Part shown: in pieces, positions 18,493 to 29,425 of the stretch
Numbering within the stretch: the stretch's first letter is position 1
Layout: every line of letters begins with the position of its first letter
Assembly (NCBI RefSeq): GCF_000024125.1
Contig: NC_013222.1
Coordinates: forward strand, 2,086,501 to 2,150,500
Length of the DNA: 64,000 nt
From: Robiginitalea biformata HTCC2501
GTDB lineage: Bacteria; Bacteroidota; Bacteroidia; Flavobacteriales; Flavobacteriaceae
Direction of reading: 5' to 3'
Translations under genes and position numbers: made by a program
The notes under the pieces: generated by a model
What the model was told of the DNA's origin: nothing
Database searches by the model: none
What the model saw: the letters and a program-made list of their open reading frames with translations, nothing else

Positions 18493-20037
18493 ATGAAGAT
18501 CCTCAGCAAAGAACAGAGTTACGAAGCAGACCGCAGGACCCTGGCAGCCCAGGGGATCAGCAGCACTGAACTGATGGAGCGCGCTGCCGCTTCGATATTC
18601 AACTGGCTGCACAACCGCCTGCAGGGCGCCCCGGTCCGGATACACATTTTCTGCGGCACGGGTAACAATGGGGGAGATGGCCTGGCCGTGGCCCGCCACC
18701 TGGCCGAGCACGGATACCATATACAGGTTTACCTGGTGAATTACAGCGAGAAGCGGTCCGGGGACTTTCGGATTAACCTGGAACGGCTCCGCCAGCGCAA
18801 AATCGAGCCGGAATCCCTAGACGCGGACAGCGGGTTGCCGGATATCTCCGAAGCGGATATACTATTGGATGCCATATTCGGAATCGGCCTGAGCCGTCCG
18901 CCGGCCCCTTGGGTCCGAAACCTCATTGCACACCTGAATGCGGCCGATGCCTTCCGGCTGGCGGTGGACCTGCCTTCCGGGCTGCAGATGGACGCCATGC
19001 CTGCCCATCCCGAAGGCGTGCTGGCTGCTGATTTTGTGCTGACAATCGGGTCGCCGAAACTCGTTTTTTTCCTTCCCGGGAGCGGGGAATTCGCAGCGGA
19101 TTTTGAGGTGTTGGATATCGGGTTCGACACCACTTACCTCAACGAAGTGGCTGCACAATATGAATGGGTGGGGGCAGACGAGGCCCGGGCGCTGCACCGG
19201 ACCCGCGGAAAATTCAGCCATAAAGGGACTTTCGGACATGCCTGCATCGTGGGGGGCTCCTACGGAAAAATCGGAGCTGTGGCCCTGGCCGCATCGGCTT
19301 GCCTGAGGGCCGGGGCCGGACTGGTTTCGGCATGGGTTCCCAAGTGCGGCTACCTGCCCCTTCAGGCCGGCGTTCCCGAAGTCATGGTGGAAACCTGCGG
19401 GCGGGAACATTACCTGGACGCCTTCCCGGAACCGGGTTCCGGGTACCGGTACGGCGTGGGCATGGGAATGGGTACGGAGAAGGATACCGCCAAAGCATTC
19501 TTTGAATGGCTGGGCCGGGTCAGGGAGCCGGTAGTGGTGGACGCCGACGGACTCAATAGCCTCTCGGCCCATCCCGAAGCGCTTGCCAACCTGCCTGCCG
19601 GGAGTATCCTGACCCCGCATCCGGGCGAACTGGCCCGGCTGATAGGGGAGTGGACGGATGATTTCGATAAATTGGAGAAAGCCCGCGCCTTTGCAGCAGA
19701 CCACAATTGCGTCTTGCTTATCAAAGGCGCCTATACGGTAATACTCGGAGAGGGAAAGGGGTTTATCAACAGCAGCGGCAATCCCGGGATGGCCACTGCC
19801 GGCAGCGGCGATGTACTCGCCGGGATACTAACCGGATTGCTCGCCCAGGGATACCCGCCCCTGGAAGCAGCCGTGTTCGGTGTATACCTGCACGGGCGTG
19901 CCGGAGACCTGGTCGTTTCGGAAACAGGACCCGAAGCCCTGGTTGCCAGCGACCTTTTCGGGGCGTTGGGCAGGGCCTTCAGGGAGCTGTACGCAGAAGC
20001 CACACCGCCCCAGTCCAAAGAAGGGGAGGAGGGGTAA
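18493..20037 (+). CDS. nnr: Bifunctional NAD(P)HX epimerase / ADP-dependent dehydratase
   Basis: The 514 residues show a YjeF_N epimerase domain (about 1-215, with GTGNNGGDGLAVARHL) followed by a ribokinase-like dehydratase domain (about 220-505, with KGTFGHACIVGGSYGKIGA, VVVDADGLN and the ATP-site GSGDVLAGILTGLLAQG). It repairs hydrated NADH and NADPH. ATG at 18493 follows a promoter by about 65 bases. The gene is convergent with the small conserved gene at 20048, with only 10 bases between stops. Confidence 0.96.
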   Translation: MKILSKEQSYEADRRTLAAQGISSTELMERAAASIFNWLHNRLQGAPVRIHIFCGTGNNGGDGLAVARHLAEHGYHIQVYLVNYSEKRSGDFRINLERLRQRKIEPESLDADSGLPDISEADILLDAIFGIGLSRPPAPWVRNLIAHLNAADAFRLAVDLPSGLQMDAMPAHPEGVLAADFVLTIGSPKLVFFLPGSGEFAADFEVLDIGFDTTYLNEVAAQYEWVGADEARALHRTRGKFSHKGTFGHACIVGGSYGKIGAVALAASACLRAGAGLVSAWVPKCGYLPLQAGVPEVMVETCGREHYLDAFPEPGSGYRYGVGMGMGTEKDTAKAFFEWLGRVREPVVVDADGLNSLSAHPEALANLPAGSILTPHPGELARLIGEWTDDFDKLEKARAFAADHNCVLLIKGAYTVILGEGKGFINSSGNPGMATAGSGDVLAGILTGLLAQGYPPLEAAVFGVYLHGRAGDLVVSETGPEALVASDLFGALGRAFRELYAEATPPQSKEGEEG

Positions 20038-20047
20038 GCGCCGGACT

Positions 20048-20461
20048 TCAGGCAGCTTTTACCCGACGCCGGACCCAGTCCAGGGCATTGCGGTACTCGA
20101 TATAAAATTTCATCGGTTTTTTGTAGAACATGCGCTCGATATTGAAGTTGTGCATGTCCACTTCCCGTGAGGATACGATGGCGTACGCCCTGAGGTTTTC
20201 AAGTTCCCGCAGGTAGGTATAGACCACGGGGTCGATGGCAAAGGAATGTTTGCGATGGCTGATGATCCCGAAGGGTTTGTCCCGGAAATGGATTTCGGAT
20301 ATCCCGATAATCTGGTAGGCCCTCTCCAGGGTCAGTGTGGCGCCTTCGTCAAAAATGGCTACGAGGTAGTTGTCGTAAACCTGGATCTTCCCCACATCGA
20401 GCTGGTATTCCCGCACGATCACGGTCTTTTTGGCCGGTCTTGTATTATTGCCCATATTCAT
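20048..20461 (-). CDS. Conserved hypothetical protein, 137 aa (possibly SpoIIAA/STAS-like fold)
   Basis: No signal peptide or membrane segment is seen. The protein has alternating short strands and helices (VREYQLDVGKIQVYDNYLVAIFDEG, then KPFGIISHRKHSFAIDPVVYTYLREL) and a basic, aromatic C-terminus (MFYKKPMKFYIEYRNALDWVRRR). Its size and pattern recall the SpoIIAA-like hypothetical proteins common in flavobacteria, but this is only a resemblance. A near-match -7 box (TACTTTCG on the minus strand, 20484-20477) precedes it. Confidence 0.7.
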   Translation of the reverse strand: MNMGNNTRPAKKTVIVREYQLDVGKIQVYDNYLVAIFDEGATLTLERAYQIIGISEIHFRDKPFGIISHRKHSFAIDPVVYTYLRELENLRAYAIVSSREVDMHNFNIERMFYKKPMKFYIEYRNALDWVRRRVKAA

Positions 20462-20598
20462 ATAGTGTGTCTGAGACGAAAGTATGCGTCAGGTATCCGT
20501 TTGAGAAAAATAATAGATTATCGACATAAATATCGTATAAGCGGTTCCAGCGTCCGGGCTATGTCGAACGATTCCTACGAAGCCTGACCGACAAGCAT

Positions 20599-20627
20599 AA
20601 AAAAAGGGGTCATCTTTGGATGACCCC
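20599..20627 (-). terminator. Intrinsic terminator after clpC
   Basis: The 9-bp perfect stem GGGGTCATC / GATGACCCC with a TTTG loop has seven A on its plus-strand 5' side, giving a T-run for minus-strand transcription. It lies 26 bases past the clpC stop. Confidence 0.9.
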
Positions 20628-20652
20628 GATACCTTTCCCCTTACAGTGCCAA

Positions 20653-23205
20653 TCAGGCTTCCTTGGAGGATTTACTCGCTTTCTTAATGGAAATGGTCAA
20701 CTTGTCACCCTCCTCGTCCAGGTCCATGGTGATGCTGTCCCCTTCGTTGAGCTTCGAGTTGACGATCTCTTCGGCCAGTGCATCCTCGATATACTTCTGG
20801 ATGGCCCGTTTGAGCGGCCGGGCCCCGTATTGCTTATCGAAGCCCTTCTCGGCAATATAGTCACGCGCCTTATCGGTAAGGGTCAGATGGTAGCCGATAT
20901 CCGCAATGCGGTCGTAGAGTTTCTTGAGTTCGATTTCGATGATCTCGTGTATGTGCTCCCGTTCCAGCGGGTTAAATACAATAACGTCGTCAATCCGGTT
21001 GAGGAACTCCGGTGCAAAGGCTTTTTTCAAAGCATTCTCGATAACGCTCTTTTGGTGCGTATCGGCCTGGGATTTCTTCGCCGAGGTGCCGAAGCCGACA
21101 CCCTGGCCGAAATCCTTGAGTTGCCGTGCCCCGATATTCGAGGTCATGATGATAATGGTATTGCGGAAGTCGATCTTCCTGCCGAGGCTGTCCGTGAGGA
21201 AGCCGTCGTCGAGTACCTGCAGCATCATATTGAAAACATCCGGGTGTGCCTTTTCCACCTCGTCCAGCAGGATTACGGAGTAGGGCTTGCGCCGCACCTT
21301 TTCGGTGAGCTGCCCGCCTTCCTCATAGCCGACATAGCCGGGGGGCGCTCCCACCAGGCGGGAGATGGCGAATTTTTCCATGTATTCGCTCATGTCGATC
21401 CGCACCAGGGCGTCCTCCGAGTCAAAGAGTTCCTTGGCGAGTACTTTGGCCAACTGGGTTTTCCCGACCCCGGTTTGTCCGAGGAAAATAAAACTCCCGA
21501 TCGGCTTGTTGGGGTCTTTCAGCCCGGCCCGGTTCCGCTGGATGGCTTTGGCCACCTTGGCCACGGCTTCGTCCTGCCCAATGACGCTGTTCTTGATCAG
21601 CTGCGGCAGTTCGGCCAGCTTATTGCTTTCGGTCTGGGCAATTTTGTTGACCGGGATGCCGCTCATCATCGAGACCACGTCGGCGACGTTGTCTTCCGAG
21701 ACGGTTTCCCGGTTCAGTTTGCTGTCTTCTTCCCATTTCTCCTGGGCGGTAGACAGGTCTTTTTCCAGTCGTTTTTCGTCGTCCCGCAATTTGGCGGCCT
21801 CCTCGTAACGCTGTTTCTTGACCACGCTGTTCTTGAGTTCGCGCACCTCTTCAAGCTGCTTTTCGAGCTCGAGGATCTGCTTGGGCACGTCCATGTTCAC
21901 GATGTGCACCCGCGATCCGGCTTCATCCATGGCGTCGATTGCCTTGTCCGGGAGGAAGCGGTCGGTCATGTAGCGGTTCGTGAGCTTCACGCAGGCTACC
22001 AGGGCCTCTTCCGTGTAGTTTACGTTGTGGTGATCCTCGTATTTTCCGCGGATGTTGCGGAGGATTTCGATGGTTTCCTCCACCGTGGTCGGTTCCACCA
22101 TCACCTTCTGGAAACGCCGTTCCAGGGCGCCGTCCTTCTCGATGTACTGGCGGTATTCATCCAGGGTCGTGGCCCCGATGCATTGAATTTCGCCCCGGGC
22201 GAGGGCCGGCTTGAACATGTTGGACGCATCCAGGCTTCCCGTGGCGCCTCCGGCTCCCACAATGGTGTGGATCTCGTCGATAAACAGGATGACGTCGTCG
22301 TTCTTTTCCAGTTCGTTCATCACGGCTTTCATCCGCTCTTCAAACTGCCCGCGGTACTTCGTGCCGGCAACCAGGGACGCCAGGTCCAGGGTTACCACGC
22401 GCTTGTTGTACAATATGCGGGATACCTTTTTGTTGATGATCCTCAGGGCGAGCCCTTCGGCGATGGCGCTTTTGCCCACCCCGGGTTCCCCGATCAGCAG
22501 CGGGTTGTTCTTTTTGCGGCGGCTCAGTATTTGCGAGACGCGTTCAATTTCCTTTTCCCGACCGACAACCGGGTCGAGTTTGTTTTCTTCCGCCAGGCGG
22601 GTGAGATCCCTGCCAAAATTATCGAGAACAGGGGTTTTGGATTTCTTGTTTCCTTTCTGGGAGGTGCCGCTTGAAAAAGTGCCCTCCTTGCTGTCCCCGG
22701 TGTCGTCCGAATCGCTCGGAAAGGATTCCGAGGTCGGGCTGTCCGTATAGTCGTCGTCGCTGGTGATCATGCTTTTGAATTGCTCCTTGACCCCGTCGTA
22801 GTCCACCTTCATCTTGTGCAGAAGCTTGGTGGTCGGATCGTTTTCGTTTCGCAGGATACAGAGCAGGAGATGCGCCGTATTGATGGATGAGCTCTGAAAC
22901 AATTTGGCCTCCAAAAAGGTGGTCTTCAGGGCGCGCTCCGCCTGACGGGTGAGGTGCAGGTTTTTCTTATCCTTGGGTTGCGAGCCCGCTTCCGGGTTCG
23001 CCGGGGAGAGGATTTCCACCTTTCTGCGCAGGTGGTCCAGGTCCACGTCCAGCGCATCGAGTATGCTGATTGCCTTCCCGTTCCCGTCGCGCAGCAGGCC
23101 GAGCATCAGGTGTTCCGTCCCGATGAAGTCGTGGCCCAGGCGCAGTGCCTCCTCCTTGCTGTAAGCAATTACATCTTTTACTCGCGGTGAGAAATTATCA
23201 TCCAT
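20653..23205 (-). CDS. clpC: ClpC-type AAA+ chaperone of the Clp protease
   Basis: The 850 residues show two Clp_N repeats (about 1-145), an acidic Ser-rich linker (about 150-195), AAA-1 with Walker [14 protein letters not shown], a UVR-containing middle region ([22 protein letters not shown]), AAA-2 with Walker [14 protein letters not shown] and the C-terminal D2-small domain. A VGF loop ([12 protein letters not shown]) that docks ClpP is present, so this is a protease partner rather than ClpB. ClpP is not in the window. It is transcribed away from gyrA. Confidence 0.96.
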   Translation of the reverse strand: MDDNFSPRVKDVIAYSKEEALRLGHDFIGTEHLMLGLLRDGNGKAISILDALDVDLDHLRRKVEILSPANPEAGSQPKDKKNLHLTRQAERALKTTFLEAKLFQSSSINTAHLLLCILRNENDPTTKLLHKMKVDYDGVKEQFKSMITSDDDYTDSPTSESFPSDSDDTGDSKEGTFSSGTSQKGNKKSKTPVLDNFGRDLTRLAEENKLDPVVGREKEIERVSQILSRRKKNNPLLIGEPGVGKSAIAEGLALRIINKKVSRILYNKRVVTLDLASLVAGTKYRGQFEERMKAVMNELEKNDDVILFIDEIHTIVGAGGATGSLDASNMFKPALARGEIQCIGATTLDEYRQYIEKDGALERRFQKVMVEPTTVEETIEILRNIRGKYEDHHNVNYTEEALVACVKLTNRYMTDRFLPDKAIDAMDEAGSRVHIVNMDVPKQILELEKQLEEVRELKNSVVKKQRYEEAAKLRDDEKRLEKDLSTAQEKWEEDSKLNRETVSEDNVADVVSMMSGIPVNKIAQTESNKLAELPQLIKNSVIGQDEAVAKVAKAIQRNRAGLKDPNKPIGSFIFLGQTGVGKTQLAKVLAKELFDSEDALVRIDMSEYMEKFAISRLVGAPPGYVGYEEGGQLTEKVRRKPYSVILLDEVEKAHPDVFNMMLQVLDDGFLTDSLGRKIDFRNTIIIMTSNIGARQLKDFGQGVGFGTSAKKSQADTHQKSVIENALKKAFAPEFLNRIDDVIVFNPLEREHIHEIIEIELKKLYDRIADIGYHLTLTDKARDYIAEKGFDKQYGARPLKRAIQKYIEDALAEEIVNSKLNEGDSITMDLDEEGDKLTISIKKASKSSKEA

Positions 23206-23468
23206 ATACCTAGTGCGTATTCAACTTTAAAATTAGTAAAACTTATTATAAGAACGTCAAATACCGTACCTATATTCGATAAAGCTTCCCTAAATGACGA
23301 AAAAAACAAGGAAGTGCAAAATATATGGCCTGGATTTTATCAAAAAACCAAGGGGGGTTTGGTGTTGATAAAATCTTTAATAAAACCTGCGCAACCTGCC
23401 ACAAAGGGGTGGTTTTTACGTATATTGGCATGATTTTTTAACCACAAAAATACAAGCCCGATTCAGTT
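23206..23468. other. Divergent clpC-gyrA intergenic region
   Basis: The 263 AT-rich bases must hold both promoters. A near-match -7 box TATATTGG (23421-23428, plus) lies about 40 bases before gyrA, and TATATTTTGC on the minus strand (about 23325-23316) may serve clpC. Neither is a perfect match. No ORF or RNA gene is visible. Confidence 0.4.
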
Positions 23469-26015
23469 ATGGCGGAAGGAGAGAAACTGATTCCGATTAA
23501 TATAGAAGATGAGATGAAATCGGCCTACATCGATTATTCGATGTCGGTCATTGTGTCACGTGCCCTGCCAGATGTTCGGGACGGCCTCAAGCCGGTGCAC
23601 CGGCGCGTCCTCTACGGCATGCACGAACTGGGCGTACGCTCCACGAGTGCCCACAAGAAATCTGCCCGTATCGTCGGGGAAGTCCTGGGTAAATACCACC
23701 CGCACGGGGATTCCTCGGTCTACGATACAATGGTGCGCCTGGCACAGGACTGGAGCATGCGCTACATGCTTGTGGACGGCCAGGGGAACTTCGGTTCCAT
23801 AGACGGCGACAGCCCGGCGGCCATGCGGTATACGGAAGCCCGCATGCGGAAGATCGCCGAGGAGATGCTGGCGGACATCGACAAGGAAACGGTAGACCAC
23901 CAGCTTAATTTTGACGACTCCCTGGAAGAACCCACCGTCCTGCCGACGCGCATCCCGAACCTGCTGGTCAACGGCGCCTCGGGGATCGCTGTGGGTATGG
24001 CCACCAATATGCCTCCCCACAACCTTTCCGAGGTGGTGGACGGCACCATCGCCTATATCGACGACCGCGACATTACCATCGAAGGCCTGATGCAGCACAT
24101 CAAGGCGCCCGATTTCCCCACCGGGGGCATCATCTACGGCTACGACGGCGTCAAAGAGGCCTTTGAAACAGGCCGGGGCCGGGTAGTTATGCGGGCTAAG
24201 GCCACGTTCGAAGAGGTGCAGGGACGGGAGTGCATCGTCGTCACGGAAATCCCCTACCAGGTGAACAAGGCGGACATGATCAAGAAGACCGTCGACCTGA
24301 TCAACGAAAAGAAAATCGAGGGCATCGCCACGATCCGGGACGAGTCGAACCGGAAGGGGATGCGGATTGTCTACGTGCTCAAGCGGGACGCCATCCCGAA
24401 TATCGTGCTGAATATGCTGTATAAGTATTCGGCACTGCAATCTTCCTTCAGCGTGAACAATATCGCGCTGGTGGGCGGGCGTCCGGAACTCCTCAACCTC
24501 AAGGACCTGATTGTGCATTTTGTAGACCACCGGCACAAGGTGGTCGTCCGGCGATCGGAGTACGAACTGCGGAAGGCGGAGGAACGAGCGCACATTCTGG
24601 AGGGGCTGATTATCGCCTCGGACAACATCGACGAGGTCATCGCTATTATCCGGGGCAGTGCCAACGCCGAAGAGGCCCGGGCAAACCTGATTAAACGGTT
24701 TGAGCTGAGCGAGGTACAGGCCCGCGCCATCGTGGAGATGCGCCTCCGCCAGCTGACCGGCCTGGAGCAGGACAAGCTGCGCAGCGAGTACGAAGAAGTC
24801 CTGGCCACCATCGAGGACCTGAAGGACATCCTGGCCCGGGAGGAGCGCCGGATGGAGATCATCAAAGACGAACTTCGGGAGGTCCGGGATAAATACGGCG
24901 ACGACCGCCGCAGTGAAATCAACTACGCCGGGGGCGACCTGAGCATCGAGGACATGATCCCGGACGAGCAGGTGGTGATCACCATTTCCCATGCCGGCTA
25001 CATCAAGCGTACCCCCCTGACCGAATATAAGACGCAACACCGGGGAGGCGTCGGGCAAAAAGCCTCGGCCACCCGGAATGAGGATTTCCTGGAACACCTG
25101 TTTGTGGGGACGAACCACCAGTATATGCTGTTCTTTACGCAAAAGGGCCAATGTTACTGGCTCCGGGTCTTCGAGATACCGGAAGGCAGCCGTACCTCCA
25201 AGGGCCGGGCCATCCAGAACCTGATCAATATTGAACAGGACGACAAGGTAAAAGCCTTTATCTGTACGCAGGACCTCAAGGACGAGGAATACGTGAACAG
25301 CCATTTTGTAATCATGGCCACCAAGAAGGGGGTTGTGAAAAAGACGTCCCTGGAACAGTATTCCCGGCCCCGTCAGAACGGGATTATCGCCATCGGCATA
25401 CGGGAAGGGGACGAGCTGCTCGAAGCGCGCCTCACCACCGGGTCCAGCCAGATCTTCCTCGGGCTCAAATCCGGGAAGGCCATCCGCTTTGAGGAGAGCA
25501 AGACCCGTCCGATGGGCCGGAGCGCCTCCGGGGTCCGCGGCATTACCCTGGCCGACGACAACGACGAGGTCATCGGTATGGTAAGCGTCCACGATTTTGA
25601 CGAGGACATCCTGGTCGTTTCCGAGAACGGTTACGGCAAGCGCTCAAGTCTGGACGATTACCGGATTACCAACCGCGGGGGCAAGGGGGTTAAGACCATC
25701 TCCATTTCGAAGAAAACCGGCGGGTTGGTAGCTATCAAGAACGTATCGGATTCGGACGACCTGATGATCATCAATAAATCCGGGATTGCAATCCGGATGA
25801 GCGTGGAAGACCTCCGCACCATGGGGCGCGCCACGCAGGGCGTAAGGCTGATTAACCTGAAGGACAACGATTCCATCGCCGCGGTTGCCAAAGTGATGAA
25901 AGACGAAGACGACCTGGACGACACGGACATCCTGAATATCGAGGTCGATGCCGAGGATGGCACGACCCTTGATACAGATGGGGCGGATTCCGAAGGGACG
26001 GAGTCCGGAAAATAA
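23469..26015 (+). CDS. gyrA: DNA gyrase subunit A
   Basis: The 848 residues include the winged-helix breakage-reunion domain with catalytic Tyr121 (RYTEARM), the quinolone-determining stretch [12 protein letters not shown], where Ser82 and Asp86 correspond to E. coli Ser83 and Asp87 and are of the sensitive type, and a C-terminal six-blade pinwheel. The GyrA box reads QHRGGVG at about residue 523, a variant of the canonical Q(R/K)RGG(R/K)G. The acidic tail (about residues 815-845) resembles regulatory tails of other GyrA proteins. The TPR gene follows after 35 bases. Confidence 0.98.
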   Translation: MAEGEKLIPINIEDEMKSAYIDYSMSVIVSRALPDVRDGLKPVHRRVLYGMHELGVRSTSAHKKSARIVGEVLGKYHPHGDSSVYDTMVRLAQDWSMRYMLVDGQGNFGSIDGDSPAAMRYTEARMRKIAEEMLADIDKETVDHQLNFDDSLEEPTVLPTRIPNLLVNGASGIAVGMATNMPPHNLSEVVDGTIAYIDDRDITIEGLMQHIKAPDFPTGGIIYGYDGVKEAFETGRGRVVMRAKATFEEVQGRECIVVTEIPYQVNKADMIKKTVDLINEKKIEGIATIRDESNRKGMRIVYVLKRDAIPNIVLNMLYKYSALQSSFSVNNIALVGGRPELLNLKDLIVHFVDHRHKVVVRRSEYELRKAEERAHILEGLIIASDNIDEVIAIIRGSANAEEARANLIKRFELSEVQARAIVEMRLRQLTGLEQDKLRSEYEEVLATIEDLKDILAREERRMEIIKDELREVRDKYGDDRRSEINYAGGDLSIEDMIPDEQVVITISHAGYIKRTPLTEYKTQHRGGVGQKASATRNEDFLEHLFVGTNHQYMLFFTQKGQCYWLRVFEIPEGSRTSKGRAIQNLINIEQDDKVKAFICTQDLKDEEYVNSHFVIMATKKGVVKKTSLEQYSRPRQNGIIAIGIREGDELLEARLTTGSSQIFLGLKSGKAIRFEESKTRPMGRSASGVRGITLADDNDEVIGMVSVHDFDEDILVVSENGYGKRSSLDDYRITNRGGKGVKTISISKKTGGLVAIKNVSDSDDLMIINKSGIAIRMSVEDLRTMGRATQGVRLINLKDNDSIAAVAKVMKDEDDLDDTDILNIEVDAEDGTTLDTDGADSEGTESGK

Positions 26016-26050
26016 TTGATAAACACTAAATTTGCATAAACACTTTTTTA

Positions 26051-27313
26051 ATGAAAACTAGATTGACTCTTCTGGCAGCCCTGCTTATCGGGTCTGCCGC
26101 AATAGCACAAAAATCAGAGATCCGGGATGCGGAGAAAGCCCTGAAAGACGGGAACACCGCCGAGGCGAAAGCCAGCCTGGACGCCGTTCAGGGCGTCATT
26201 GCCGGGGAAGACGAACGCCTGCAGTCCGAGTACCACCTGGTACGCGGGCAGGTCTACGCGGATTTGGCCAAGAAAGGCGACGACAGCGCCTTTGAGGAAG
26301 CGGTGGCTTCCTTCAGGAAAGTCCTGGAGGTGGAGGAACAAAGCGGTAAGGACCGGAACTCAGGTGAAGCACAGCAACGTTTAAAAGCCATGTCGGCCGA
26401 CCTGGTAAACTCCGCTGTGGATGACAACAACGCCAAAAATTTCGATGCGGCTGCCGAGAAGCTCTATATGAGTTACAAGATCAGCCCGACGGATACCATC
26501 TACCTGTATTACGCGGCCAGCAGTGCTGTCAATGGCGGGAATTACGAGCGCGCCATGGATTTCTACCAGGAACTGAAGGACATTGGCTATGACGGGAGCG
26601 GCGTGGTCTACAAGGCCACCAACGTGGAAACCGGCGAAGTGGAGGAGATGAACAAGGCGCAGCGCGACCTGATGGTAAAATCGGGAACGTATACGGACCC
26701 CGTAGACGAGAAGGAACCCTCCAAGAAAGCCGAGATCGTCAAGAATATGGCGTTGATCTACACCCAGCTCGGGGAAAATGAAAAAGCCCTGGAAGCCTAT
26801 AAGGACGCCCGGGCCAACAATCCGGACGATGTAAACCTCGTATTGAACGAGGCGAACCTCTACTACCAGATGGGTGACAAGGAGAAATTCAGCGAACTGA
26901 TGGCAGAGGCAGCCACCATGGCACCGGACAACCCGGACCTCTACTACAACATCGGGGTGATCAATATGGAGATGGACCGGATTGAGGAGGCCCGCGAGGC
27001 GTACCGCAAGGCCATCGAGATCAACCCGGGCTACGTGAATGCCCAGCTGAACCTGTCTACCACCTATGTGAACGAGGGGAACGCATTGATCGACGATATG
27101 AACGCCCTGGGGACTTCCCGGGAAGATATCGCGAAATACGACGAGTTGAAGGAGAAAAAGGACAGCCTCTTTATGCAGGGGGCCGAGATCCTGGAAGATG
27201 CGCTGAAAGTCAATCCCGACAACCAGAGCATCCTGACACAGCTCAAGAACATTTATGGCGCCCTGGGCGACAATGAGAACTTTATGCGGGTCAAGAAACT
27301 CCTGGGCGAATAA
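26051..27313 (+). CDS. Exported TPR-repeat protein
   Basis: The 420-residue protein begins with a clear signal peptide (MKTRLTLLAALLIGSAAIAQ, cleavage after IAQ). At least five TPR-like helix pairs follow, clearest at NMALIYTQLGENEKALEAYK, PDLYYNIGVINMEMDRIEEA and the final PDNQSILTQLKNIYGALGD. It is probably a periplasmic scaffold; partners are unknown. It shares a transcript direction with gyrA and ends at a strong terminator. Confidence 0.85.
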   Translation: MKTRLTLLAALLIGSAAIAQKSEIRDAEKALKDGNTAEAKASLDAVQGVIAGEDERLQSEYHLVRGQVYADLAKKGDDSAFEEAVASFRKVLEVEEQSGKDRNSGEAQQRLKAMSADLVNSAVDDNNAKNFDAAAEKLYMSYKISPTDTIYLYYAASSAVNGGNYERAMDFYQELKDIGYDGSGVVYKATNVETGEVEEMNKAQRDLMVKSGTYTDPVDEKEPSKKAEIVKNMALIYTQLGENEKALEAYKDARANNPDDVNLVLNEANLYYQMGDKEKFSELMAEAATMAPDNPDLYYNIGVINMEMDRIEEAREAYRKAIEINPGYVNAQLNLSTTYVNEGNALIDDMNALGTSREDIAKYDELKEKKDSLFMQGAEILEDALKVNPDNQSILTQLKNIYGALGDNENFMRVKKLLGE

Positions 27314-27336
27314 GCCCCCGCTATTCCAAAATCAGG

Positions 27337-27365
27337 ACCCCGGCCGGATGGCCGGGGTTTTTTTA
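27337..27365 (+). terminator. Intrinsic terminator after gyrA-TPR unit
   Basis: The stem ACCCCGGCC / GGCCGGGGT with loop GGAT is followed by seven T. It ends the plus-strand unit and abuts the stop of the convergent NlpC/P60 gene. Confidence 0.9.
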
Positions 27366-28115
27366 TGCGATTTGTTTGATTACCCGCAACGGGTGCGTAT
27401 AGTTGCGCAGATCGTTATTGAAGATGCCGCTGTGGTCGATGCGGTCGATTCGGACGCATCCGTTTACGTGGATGATATAATTGTCCTGCATGATGAGGCC
27501 CACATGGTCGATAACCCCGTCGGGTCCGTCGAAAAATGCGAGGTCGCCGGGCTGGCTTTCCTCGATAAAACTCAGGGCTTGGCCCTGGGCGGCCTGTTCG
27601 GCCGGGGAGCGTTTCAGGGCCATACCGCAGCACTTGTAGACCATTTGCGCCAACCCGCCGGCATCGATGCCGAAGGGGGAGCGGCCCCCGGCCATTTCCG
27701 GGCTGCTGAGGTACAACAGCGCTGTCTGCACGAGTTCCTCCCGGCCCGCGGCAGGGTCAAAGCGCGCTCCCTCGAATTGGTGTTCCATTACCGGGGCGTT
27801 GTGCGCATCCGACCCCAGGAGGACCGGAATCAGCAAGCCTTCCGGGGTGCAACAATGGCTCACCAGGTCGGCGGCGCAACCCGCCGAGGTACCCGGGGGA
27901 CACGCCTCGTATTGTTCTTCGGAAAGCTCGGACAACTGGTCGTTGCGGACCCAGCCCTCGGCCCCGTCCAGGCGGATCCGCACCCGGCTCCAGTACTTCC
28001 GGGATTCCAGGATTTTAAAACATTCGCCATAGAGGAGTTGTGTCCGGAGGGGTGTGGTATCATCCGGAGAATCGTACACGGGTACGAGGCTGAGGGGGCA
28101 GATTCCGTATCGCAT
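27363..28115 (-). CDS. SH3 + NlpC/P60 (C40) protein lacking the catalytic cysteine
   Basis: The 250 residues show an N-terminal bacterial SH3-like region (about 1-75, YGECFKILESRKYWSRVRI) and a C-terminal NlpC/P60 fold. The normally conserved GIDCSG motif reads GIDAGG: Ala152 replaces the nucleophile, and the next Ser is Gly. The His (DHVGL, His204) and the following HVNG segment are preserved. Active family members cut peptidoglycan stem peptides; this one should be inactive as a Cys peptidase unless another Cys substitutes. No signal peptide is seen. It is 18 bases after the thiolase gene. Confidence 0.85.
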   Translation of the reverse strand: MRYGICPLSLVPVYDSPDDTTPLRTQLLYGECFKILESRKYWSRVRIRLDGAEGWVRNDQLSELSEEQYEACPPGTSAGCAADLVSHCCTPEGLLIPVLLGSDAHNAPVMEHQFEGARFDPAAGREELVQTALLYLSSPEMAGGRSPFGIDAGGLAQMVYKCCGMALKRSPAEQAAQGQALSFIEESQPGDLAFFDGPDGVIDHVGLIMQDNYIIHVNGCVRIDRIDHSGIFNNDLRNYTHPLRVIKQIA

Positions 28116-28133
28116 GGCGGGGCAGGGCGGGGG

Positions 28134-29309
28134 TCAGGGCCGTTCCAGAACTATTGCCGATGCACCACCACCTCCATTGCAAATGGCCGCGGCACCCAGG
28201 CGGGCGTTTTGCTGCCTGAGCACGTGGATCAGGGTCACGGTGATCCGCGCCCCGGAACACCCCAGCGGGTGCCCGAGGGATACCGCACCTCCGTGGATGT
28301 TTACATTTTGGTCGTCCAGCCCCAGGATTTTGATGTTGGCCAGCCCAACCACGCTGAAAGCTTCGTTGAATTCAAAATAATCGATATCCCCCAGGGCGAC
28401 TCCTGCTTTGTCCAGCGCCAACGGCAGGGCTTTGGCCGGGGCCGTGGTAAACCATTTGGGTTCCTGTGCAGCATCCGCATAGCTTTTGATGCGCACCAGG
28501 GGTTCCAGGCCGAGCGATTGGGCTTTTTCGGCACTCATCAGCACCAGGGCGGCAGCCCCGTCATTGATGGTGGAGGCATTGGCGGCCGTTACGGTTCCGT
28601 CTTTGGTAAAGGCCGGTCGCAATTGGGGAATTTTATCCATTTTCACGTTGCGGAACTCCTCATCTTCCCGAACCACAACAGGTTCGCCCCGTCGCTGCGG
28701 CACTTCTACCGGGACCACTTCATCCTTGAATTTGCCGCCTTCCCAGGCCGCTGCGGAGCGTTTGTAGGACTGGATGGCATAGGCGTCCTGCTCCTCCCGG
28801 CTGAACTTGTATTTCTCGGCACAGGCATCTGCACACACCCCCATGGCCTGCTGGTCGTAGACGTCTACCAGCCCGTCCCGCTGCATCCCGTCTTCCAGGG
28901 TTGCCGGGCCAAACTTTTTCCCGTTGCGCATGTGCACATAGTGGGGGATCAAACTCATGTTTTCCATGCCCCCGGCCACTACCACAGACCGATCGCCCAG
29001 GGCGATACTTTGGGCGGCCTGCATAACAGCTTTCATCCCGGAGGCGCAAACTTTGTTCACCGTGGTACAAGGCACCGTTTCCGGGATGCCCGCATAGAGG
29101 GCTGCCTGCCGGGCCGGAGCCTGGCCGGCCCCAGCCTGGACCACATGGCCCATAAGTACTTCTTCTACGGCGGCCGGATCCAGGCCAATGGAATCCAGGG
29201 CTCCCCGGATGGCCGCAGCCCCCAGTTTCGGGGCCGGCACCGAGGAAAGGGCGCCCATAAAACTTCCGATCGGCGTGCGGACAGCAGCCACAACAACTAC
29301 CTCTTTCAT
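28134..29309 (-). CDS. Acetyl-CoA C-acyltransferase (thiolase)
   Basis: The start is placed at [17 protein letters not shown], which gives 391 residues, the usual thiolase length; the open frame extends 52 codons further upstream, but that stretch crosses the divergent promoter region. The nucleophile is Cys88 in [11 protein letters not shown], and [11 protein letters not shown] carries the C-terminal active-site Cys. [12 protein letters not shown] is the family end. It catalyses thiolytic cleavage or condensation of acyl-CoA. The close -7 box and the divergent PgpH-type gene place the promoter at about 29310-29425. Confidence 0.95.
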   Translation of the reverse strand: MKEVVVVAAVRTPIGSFMGALSSVPAPKLGAAAIRGALDSIGLDPAAVEEVLMGHVVQAGAGQAPARQAALYAGIPETVPCTTVNKVCASGMKAVMQAAQSIALGDRSVVVAGGMENMSLIPHYVHMRNGKKFGPATLEDGMQRDGLVDVYDQQAMGVCADACAEKYKFSREEQDAYAIQSYKRSAAAWEGGKFKDEVVPVEVPQRRGEPVVVREDEEFRNVKMDKIPQLRPAFTKDGTVTAANASTINDGAAALVLMSAEKAQSLGLEPLVRIKSYADAAQEPKWFTTAPAKALPLALDKAGVALGDIDYFEFNEAFSVVGLANIKILGLDDQNVNIHGGAVSLGHPLGCSGARITVTLIHVLRQQNARLGAAAICNGGGGASAIVLERP

Positions 29310-29398
29310 CTGTTCCTTTTTAGTGGCACGAAAATACGAATTTAAACCCGGACCCCCTACTTGAGCAGGAAAAGCCCCGAGATGCCGCGGGTTTTTTC

Positions 29399-29406
29399 TA
29401 TTTTTG
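29399..29406 (+). promoter_or_regulatory. -7 box for the PgpH-type gene
   Basis: TATTTTTG matches TANNTTTG exactly and lies 19 bases before the ATG. No -33 TTTG was seen at the expected spacing. Confidence 0.5.
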
Positions 29407-29425
29407 AGCGACACAAGCGCGATGC

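Noticed and set aside
20620..22674. A 684-codon plus-strand ORF opposite clpC
   Set aside because: It is a GC-driven antisense shadow; the minus-strand ClpC has complete family motifs throughout.
23556..25592. A 678-codon minus-strand ORF opposite gyrA
   Set aside because: It has no recognisable domain and mirrors gyrA codon bias.
27255..29345. A 696-codon plus-strand ORF opposite the NlpC/P60 and thiolase genes
   Set aside because: It crosses a strong terminator and two well-defined genes on the other strand.
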